Assembly: GCA_026874595.1 (NCBI GenBank)
Contig: CM049314.1
Coordinates: 56,902,300-56,966,299 of the forward strand
Direction of reading: 5' to 3'
DNA: 64,000 bases
Origin: Sipunculus nudus
Taxonomy: Eukaryota; Annelida; Sipuncula; Golfingiida; Sipunculidae
A program made the position numbers and the translations under genes. The notes beneath the pieces are model-generated. The model worked only from the letters and a program-made list of their open reading frames with translations. It had not been told where the DNA came from and did not search any database. This document shows, in pieces, positions 58,806 through 64,000 of the stretch (position 1 is the stretch's first letter; every line of letters begins with the position of its first letter).

Positions 58806-61800
58806 ATGATCAGCATGACATCGATGCTTACAATACCCAACGACCCGATACATCATTACATGAGAAACGCCTGGGAAGGCAATTTAAGCAAGACAGCCAT
58901 TGTAAGTGAATTCACTTTTACATCGAAATAATTTTAAAAATAATCATACTAAGTTGTATAAAACACGTACCTTTAGTGAAAATTTTTATTAGAAATAACC
59001 ATTGTCACCCGTTAACAGTTACCCCTTTTTGGTTGTCCCAATAAGGCGAATGTTACTTTCCAGGTTCTTTAAAGTCATTTGAATCACCAGGCAGACCTCA
59101 GAAAATATTCATACATTTGTTAACCCCAAATAAACTCAAAGACGAACATAGGTTAACAAAATCAAATAATAACAAAATAATAGGAATACTTTCAGGTCAC
59201 TAGGGGTATGTCAACATCAATGAACGTAATCACACAGTCCTATTTAACAAAGCACATACACTCAGGGTAGCTGATTCAAATCACGTGACTCCGCAATGTT
59301 AAGTCCACAGTCCTAGCGTAATCCCTGTGTACACAGTAAACTCCAAATTACTGACTCGCACTTTAGTTCTCCTCTAGCGGTGACCATCACCGCAGAACAC
59401 GCGTTACCAGTCCATGGATACAAATCAAGTGTTAATCCACAAATGTCCTGTGTTAGAGCCCTCTGTCATTTGCTTTATCCCTCTTAGATGCACTAAGTTA
59501 TAACTATCCGGCTGTCGGATACCGAGTAAACTCTCACCAGCGAATCCCAGCACCGTTATATCTCGGCGTCAAAACGAAGTCTCTGGCTTGTTACTGGGAG
59601 CTCTCTAAACGACCCAATTGCCTGTCCATCGGCAAACATTACTACAGTCTCTTGCAGTACTGCACACAACATTAGTAGACGGCTCCCTCAGACTAGACTG
59701 TCCATACACTATGACGCTACAGCCCCACAAAGCTCACCAAAGAAAAAAAGACCAGCTGGTCGGACTGCTCGCAGCTATATACAGGTAAGACACCACTCTC
59801 AAAGGGGCTACATGCTCTTGCGTCGACAATCGCCCGCTTTCCAGTTTTGTACCAGTTCCTGACGTCACAAGTCCGCCAGAATCCTCCGCCAATCAGCACC
59901 ACTACCTATCTGTTCCGCTGTCACAAACATCAAATTGCAGTAGACATGCCCTTAGGTATAATACGTCGGAAAAACTATTCTAGAGAAATCCACAGACAAA
60001 CATAGACATGTTGGCGCCAGCTAAACACCGTTCTAAGGAGATCGTCGTACACGATCGGCTTCTCAAAGCTCAAAAAAGGAACATCAAAGGTGCAGGTGTT
60101 CTATACTGATCGCTTATCTCTCTGATGTCGATATCAAACAAACCACGTGCTACTCCTAACTGATTTTTTCACGCTAAAAAAAATCTGCAAAACAATTATC
60201 TGATCATACTCCCTATATCCAAATATATGAACAAAAAGTCACAGTCCTCTGGTAACACTGGTTCCCTTGGAAAAAGGCTGCCCAAATTAAGTGACAGACC
60301 GGGTTGCCTTTGGCTTAACGTGGTAAAGTAGACATGGTGTGTTTTTTGATGGCGCACACATCGTATCAGCACTCAATTCAGCACCGAGTTTATATAAAAA
60401 TAAATAAAAATTAAAAAAAGAGAATTCAAAACCACCAATAATTAGGGTTCCCAACCTGTTCCGCCTTATACCACGTTAAATACACTGTTTTCTCACTAAA
60501 TAAAACTCTGGTAAACAAGAACTCTGGTTAAATAGTCTCTAGACCTCCTAAAGTGGCAATACTGGACCCCAACTGGAGTTATGGGCCCCGGCTGACAATA
60601 ATTGCCCCTTGCTGGCAGCACCTCTCTGGACACTGGTTGGCAGGCACCTCTCTGGACACTGACAGGCGGCAATTATCTCCAACGGGTTGGCTTCTGGACT
60701 CTGCAGGCTCCAAAAACTGTATGTCCCCACTAAGTATGCGACCCTTTTCCTTCGAGGCTCATTTATATTCATAAGTCTAATACAAAACCTTGGCCTGCTC
60801 TTTTTCTATGGTCCATCTATATTCATGAGCACGCTCAATACTGAATTCAGCACCCGGTGATCGCTATTGAATTACCCGTTTATCTCACACACTAAAAATA
60901 CTCTGCCCGGCGACCCTGGTTTACTTACAAAACACAAAGATACAACTAACCTGAGAATTCAAAACAAAATTAAACCAAAAGACACAATCTATTTTGTGAT
61001 AACCATGACATAAGTCAAACATTAACAATTTGCTTATTTGCCAACAGGTGTATATAGAAGGCGTGGGACATTGCACTTACACATATGGCAATCTACAAGA
61101 TATGGTATTCCACTTTACACGGGGCCTCTACGTTCATGGTGTGCGCAGCGAAGATGCTGTCTTAATAATGAGTACCAACAACACAGAGTTTCTGGTTACA
61201 CTTTTGGCATGCTGGCATCTTGGGGCTACCGTTACAGTTGCAAACGTACTATGTAAACCAGGTATTGGATATTTTTGGATTTACTTTTATAATTTGCGTA
61301 ACAATGTTTCCGACCATGCCATATCTTTTCATGCTCCTACTGTACTGTTACTATAACGTTAATGTTTATTTCTAAGCTTTTCTGGGAAATCTAGTTCTAG
61401 TTCCCTAGCTATCATCTTCACATCGGTTTCAGTGCGTTAGCTAGCCTTCCTTTCTTACGTAGAATCCGTTAAGCCATTTTATCGAGACAACAAATGGGTA
61501 ATTGAGGTCACATCCTTTTCAGTAATGGACAGCCTTGTATTTTAAGTAGAATAAAAATGTATGAATTTTTTTTATCGAAATAAAATAAAGGAAACATACA
61601 TATCAGCAGTACAAACCCGTTACCATTTTAAAAATAATAATAATGATCGACTTATATTTCAAATGAACTTCGCAGACAGATAGATGATGCAAAGGTTACA
61701 CATATAGTGGGTCATGAGAATTACATAAAAACCTGCGAAGAAGCAGCGGAAACTGCTCAGAGTAAAGTCAAGGTGACACTTGGTATCATATGCTATCCTG

Positions 61801-64000
61801 ATGATGCTCAACATATAGAGGCGGTAGCAACACGATTAATAACACACTCAACATATCCTACTCGTCACTTGACAAGACTTTGATAAATTTATTCTGTATT
61901 AAAAGCTCTGTTTCACAGATACCACGAGAGAGCAAAATAGTTACTTTAACACATGCCTTCGAAGGATCTAAATTAATGCTTAAAAGATGATAAGAATATT
62001 TGCTTCGCATGATCATATATTTTTTTTTAAAAACATGCATTTTATTATTCTTAACTTGCATATTATCTGTCTTGAAAGATATTTACATTTCCAATAAGAT
62101 TCTCTTTCGTGATTGCAGTCTGTAATTATAATTGGCGACCATGACAGACTCCTAACGTGGGCAACAGTAATCAAACAAGGAAGACGCGTGCTGCCCCAGT
62201 TACAACCTGGGTGTGAGATTAAACAGGGCCAGGACGTAGCGTTAATCCTGTACACCAGTTGGACCACTGGAGTGCCGAAAGGAGTTATGCTCACCCACCG
62301 CAATATTGTTGCAAGTCTTGAGCAATACAAGTGGGTTATTGTATAATGTAACATTTATTGCAATAATGCCCTATTTATAAAACGATTCATTAAACGCTAG
62401 CGACTGACTGACGATGCATCACGTCGACTTATTACAACATATTTAGAATTTCTATGACACCTATGTTTTGTTTCGTCTGTTATAATCTTTCGCGTATTTT
62501 TGTGTACAATCTCACACGATTAAAATGCTTACATATACATATACATATGCTAATACTTACCTGTTTTATCTTCAAGAACATGCTGTAATAAGACAAACAC
62601 AAATTAATGTAGCCGTTTCAAACGGCCGTTCGGCAAAGGGAGTTAAGCAGATGTCTCATTTACAGTCGGGAAGGACTGAAGTAATATTCCAAATCAGTGG
62701 ATTCATACTTCAGAGTTTTAACTAGAAAATCAAAATCATTTTATTGAAATAGAAATAGAATCATCAATATGCATAAACATTGTCTTTTACTTTTACAAAA
62801 TAAGGGATAACCGGTTCAATCAGCTCTTTATGGCATGCACATCATACAATAACAATAGGAGCATATGTCTGATCAGCTCATCAGGGCCATATTTATTTTT
62901 CAATTCACATCATCAATTAAATCAGTATTGATTGTTTCGTCTCTTATTCGCATCATGTGCAACTTCAATATCTATCATCAAGATATTTAAACTCAATCAT
63001 AACAATTTTATGATTATATAAAAACTATTCATACACCATACTGACTTTGAAAACGTAATATCATCGATATACGTTGAACACAATTTTTCATTGCCTTCAT
63101 GCTATATCTCATAGAATTCAATAAAAATATATGAACCTAAGATAAGTCGCCTCTTCTTGTAACAGTACACAATTTTATATTTTTCTTCCTTTCTTGTACT
63201 TACTCTATACTAATTACTGTTGTACCAATCTTTCTCACAAATACTTATTTGCTTTTATATATAATTATTGTATCTTGTTGTGTTCGGATGATTAATTTTA
63301 TTAGACGATCATCTTTCTTTCATTGTCAGATTTACCTTGAATTATACAAACAATTATACAATCCAAATTGCCGATCTGCCTATGTTTCATACAAGTGGAC
63401 TGTATTTTGTGCTGGCAAATATTGCATTTGGGAAAACGATCGTGCTTTTACCGAACCTTGATCTTAAAACCTCACTGAAATGCATACAGAATTTCCAGGT
63501 ATGTTTCCAGCCCTCATTCCTCAGCACAAACTGTGCCGCGTGCTTTTATAACGCATGTTATTGTTTTTTTATTTGTATTATATCTCAGCAGTCACTTTTT
63601 TTTCATTTTTATGGGTATTTAGGGTCATTCGGTTAATCCGGTCAGAAGGGCAATATACCTAGGTCCGCTTATTCGACATAAACAACCTTTACCTGTTTAA
63701 CACCCGACTTGAGCACTTACTTTCAACCTTAAGGATATGATATAGTTAATTGAAAGAAGGCCCATGTTGCCAAATTCAGAATTATATGTCATTATTTATT
63801 TGGCATTTTATCATAAAAATTTGTGATAATGGCCTGCTATATATCTATGTCTCATACATATTACCTGTGCATTCAGGTCGAGATGTGGCAACTAGTGCCC
63901 TCTGTTGCCGTTGCGATGCAAAAATCACCAATGATTACTCAATACAACTTGTCTTCCCTGAAGAGGATACTTGTTGTTGCCGGGTTTCTTAATCATGAAA
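58806..64000 (+). CDS. 4CL/luciferase-like adenylate-forming enzyme, six exons, runs off the window
   Basis: Exons: 58806-58901 (ends ATT|GTAAGTG, phase 0), 61048-61261 (ends CCAG|GTATTG, phase 1), 61663-61772 (ends AAG|GTGACA, phase 0), 62119-62330 (ends ACAA|GTGGGT, phase 2), 63330-63498 (ends CAG|GTATGT, phase 0) and 63877 onward, 3' incomplete. Phases agree at every junction and give about 308 codons. The protein reads like the N-terminal part of 4-coumarate-CoA ligase/luciferase relatives: an IHHYM start region, [62 protein letters not shown] (P-loop), [11 protein letters not shown] and [13 protein letters not shown]. Two oddities are visible. The acceptor before exon 3 reads TTTCAA where TTTCAG is expected. 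The P-loop has Trp (TGG, 62260-62262) where the family has Gly. Normally such enzymes activate fatty or aromatic acids as acyl-AMP. The C-terminal domain lies outside the window. It could be decaying or carry sequence errors. Confidence 0.8.
59030..60960. repeat. GC-richer repeat-like insert in intron 1 of the 4CL-like gene
   Basis: This part of intron 1 has visibly higher GC than its flanks. Direct repeats include CACCTCTCTGGACACTG twice at about 60618 and 60644. Phrase pairs AATTCAGCACC (about 60376 and 60843) and GAGAATTCAAAAC (about 60420 and 60953) are about 0.5 kb apart. An inverted pair TTAACGTGGTA / TACCACGTTAA lies near 60316 and 60469. On the minus strand, 59880-59000 contains a TATA-like CTGTATATAGCTGCGAGC, which could belong to an LTR or promoter. 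No coding frame with a domain was found. Its class is unresolved. Confidence 0.4.

Noticed and set aside
60000..60030. TGGCGCCAGC near 60012 as a retroviral-type primer-binding site
   Set aside because: Only the first seven bases resemble a tRNA-Lys-type site, and no matching pair of LTRs or coding region was found.
1..64000. CRISPR arrays, bacterial operons, rRNA or tRNA genes
   Set aside because: None seen. Tandem repeats here lack unique spacers of constant length, and genes have introns; tRNA folding could not be scanned exhaustively by eye.

Overview
The window looks like a stretch of an animal genome, most likely a marine lophotrochozoan and probably a bivalve mollusc. Genes are split by GT-AG introns and sit far apart. 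The DNA is AT-rich, with more than a dozen long (TA)n runs, minisatellites and decayed LINEs. Two kinds of short element carry the 'gtccgtccgtc' tracts I associate with bivalve genomes. Nothing resembles bacterial gene organisation. The taxon is an inference from repeat style, not from a marker gene.

Three host genes can be supported. (1) 10.08-11.74 kb, + strand: a four-exon secreted protein with a signal peptide, a thrombospondin type-1 repeat and a C-type lectin-like domain. A frameshifted copy of its last exon lies about 1.07 kb downstream inside a local tandem duplication. (2) 40.26-42.2 kb, - strand: an adenylate-forming (acyl-CoA synthetase/4CL-like) enzyme with an uninterrupted coding region of about 557 codons, broken by one apparent 1-nt frameshift, plus a likely 5'UTR intron. 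(3) 58.81 kb to beyond the right edge, + strand: a second adenylate-forming enzyme of 4CL/luciferase type. I rebuilt six exons from phase-compatible junctions; one splice acceptor reads AA instead of AG, and one P-loop glycine codon reads Trp.

Most of the rest is mobile-element debris. 0.4-2.3 kb (-) is a broken copy of a widespread eukaryotic ORF family (DUF7869-like, with the 'SDDCSGQNHN' motif), and an iterated inverted 16-mer lies upstream at 4.0-4.25 kb. LINE remnants lie at 24.1-25.3 kb (CR1/Jockey-like), 26.0-26.7 kb (short 3' fragment), 32.6-35.2 kb (5'-truncated, with intact FADD) and 44.0-46.3 kb (Tx1/L1-like, internally deleted). Minisatellites have units of 36 bp (20.2-21.4 kb), about 40 bp (30 kb) and about 65 bp (56.9-57.3 kb).

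The most unusual structure is at 46.4-57.3 kb. Two long copies of one repeat face each other in inverted orientation around a core of about 2.2 kb. Each arm has the same internal order: a 65-bp minisatellite end, a segment of about 0.5 kb, roughly 163-bp satellite units with YY1-like 'AAGATGGC' words, and an inner segment. This is the architecture of foldback-type elements. The left arm has been split by a 2.3 kb insertion and by a nested pair of short elements. It is the best candidate in the window for something undescribed.

The long stretches at 4.3-10.0, 14.5-20.2, 26.7-31.6, 35.4-40.2 and 57.3-58.8 kb show no convincing genes.
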